From positions 1 through 5,173 of the forward strand of contig DLYX01000495.1 of NCBI GenBank assembly GCA_003447545.1: a stretch of 5,173 nt of DNA. Reading direction: 5' to 3'. Under the pieces are notes generated by a model. The model was not told the DNA's origin. It saw only the letters and a program-made list of their open reading frames with translations, and did no database searches. Both the position numbers and the translations under genes were made by a program. Each line of letters opens with the position of its first letter. Within the stretch, counting starts at the first letter, position 1. Positions 4,674 through 5,173 of the stretch are shown in pieces. This DNA comes from Deltaproteobacteria bacterium. Its GTDB lineage: Bacteria; Desulfobacterota; Binatia; UBA12015.

Positions 4674-5173
4674 GTGCTGATCCGGGCTCGAACAAATCCT
4701 TCACCGACTCCAACGGAGATGGTCTGGTCCTCATTCGCGTCCGTCGCAGTGGGAACGATTGGAAGCTCAATAATTCCGATGTTCTCATCGATGGCCCGAG
4801 TGATCTCATCGCGATCTTCCGCATCGAGGGCGATACCAACATGCTTTTCGATAACACCAGCATCCAGGTGGGTGATGGTGGCATCGGTGATGGTACGAAT
4901 CCGATTGGCGCTATATTCTTCAAGGGCGATGACGAAGGCGGGGGCAGCGGCGATGCCGTCTTCGGTGGCAGCAATGTCGTCCTGAACGGGGTGGCTTTCT
5001 GGGAGTTGAACGAAGGCACCGACGACGACGGCAAGAACGAAATCGACATTCAGAACGGTCAGGGATGCTCTCAGTTCATCGGCTCTACTGTCCTGCACAC
5101 CAGCAACAGTCGGTTTAACCGATGTACTTTCTCTGCGACACCGACACCGACACCCACACCCACACCCACACCC
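4673..5173 (+). CDS. beta-rich extracellular protein fragment ending in a Thr-Pro linker (both ends missing)
   Basis: This frame has no stop up to the right edge and reads as a typical secreted beta protein: F-T-D-S-N-G-D-G-L-V-L-I, N-N-S-D-V-L-I-D-G-P-S-D-L-I-A-I-F, G-D-T-N-M-L-F-D-N-T-S-I-Q-V-G-D-G-G, then A-I-F-F-K-G, S-N-V-V-L-N-G-V-A-F-W-E-L-N, two cysteines (G-C-S-Q-F and N-R-C-T-F) and a run of T-P pairs to the edge. Alternating hydrophobic strands with N/G/D turns suggest a beta-helix or beta-sandwich surface domain, loosely like choice-of-anchor-type proteins; I do not recognise a named family. The only in-frame ATG (4841) lies inside the domain, and there is no ATG, GTG or TTG in frame near 4570-4840, nor a signal peptide. 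The start given is the point where the opposite-strand GEVED gene stops making sense. It is codon-for-codon antisense to that gene's open frame, which explains why both strands stay open. Confidence 0.68.
5137..5173 (+). repeat. GACACC/CACACC hexamer repeat at the right edge
   Basis: Three GACACC units are followed by three CACACC units plus one base and reach the end of the window. In the plus frame they encode alternating Thr-Pro. The last three copies are identical, so a longer tract may follow. A near-perfect low-complexity run like this is a common place for a short-read contig to break, and the tract can vary in length by slippage. Confidence 0.9.

Noticed and set aside
4674..5098. The minus-strand N-terminal part of an apparent 459-residue protein starting at ATG 5098
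   Set aside because: It has no signal peptide and no recognisable domain, and it is the exact antisense of a plus-strand frame that reads as a plausible secreted protein ending in Thr-Pro repeats. In GC-rich DNA this antisense register often stays open by chance.
1..5173. CRISPR arrays, tRNA or rRNA genes, insertion sequences
   Set aside because: No regularly spaced direct repeats, cloverleaf or transposase-like sequence was seen on either strand.

Overview
The window looks like a contig from a high-GC, probably Gram-negative environmental bacterium that makes many secreted beta-rich proteins. The best guess is a Deltaproteobacteria-like lineage such as Candidatus Binatia/Binatota. This is an inference from remembered family resemblance: six-cysteine helical repeats with a C-Q-K-A-I-G-type start, and a C-terminal beta domain with a D-[ML]-S-A-A stretch, next to an acyl-CoA dehydrogenase. 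No search was run.

Layout. At 1-345 (+) lies the C-terminal end of an acyl-CoA dehydrogenase cut by the left edge. The gap at 346-467 separates it from a convergent gene and holds two hairpins. At 468-3341 (-) is a large secreted protein: signal peptide, Asp-box (BNR-type) beta-propeller region, and two tandem six-cysteine helical repeats at the C-terminus. Its 5' side, 3342-3718, is a structure-rich intergenic region. It includes a hairpin that covers the Shine-Dalgarno sequence and a longer bulged stem that overlaps that hairpin by two bases. At 3719 to about 4672 (-) is a second extracellular protein: GEVED domain, Pro-Thr linker, conserved-looking C-terminal beta domain. From about 4673 to the right edge (+) the coding signal switches strand to a third extracellular beta-rich protein that enters a Thr-Pro repeat at the edge.

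The most notable observation is the strand switch near 4657-4673. Two coding frames meet head to head in exact codon-antisense register. Neither has a credible start codon or signal peptide, and an imperfect palindrome sits at the meeting point. The minus frame stays open to an ATG at 5098, so an automatic gene caller would probably report one gene at 3719-5098, but its upstream third reads like the antisense of the plus-strand protein. The cause could be an assembly or amplification chimera, a real inversion breakpoint, or an unrecognised gene arrangement. No complete defence, CRISPR, mobile or biosynthetic system is visible. The unusual content is the secreted-protein architecture, the candidate leader RNA and the strand-switch junction.
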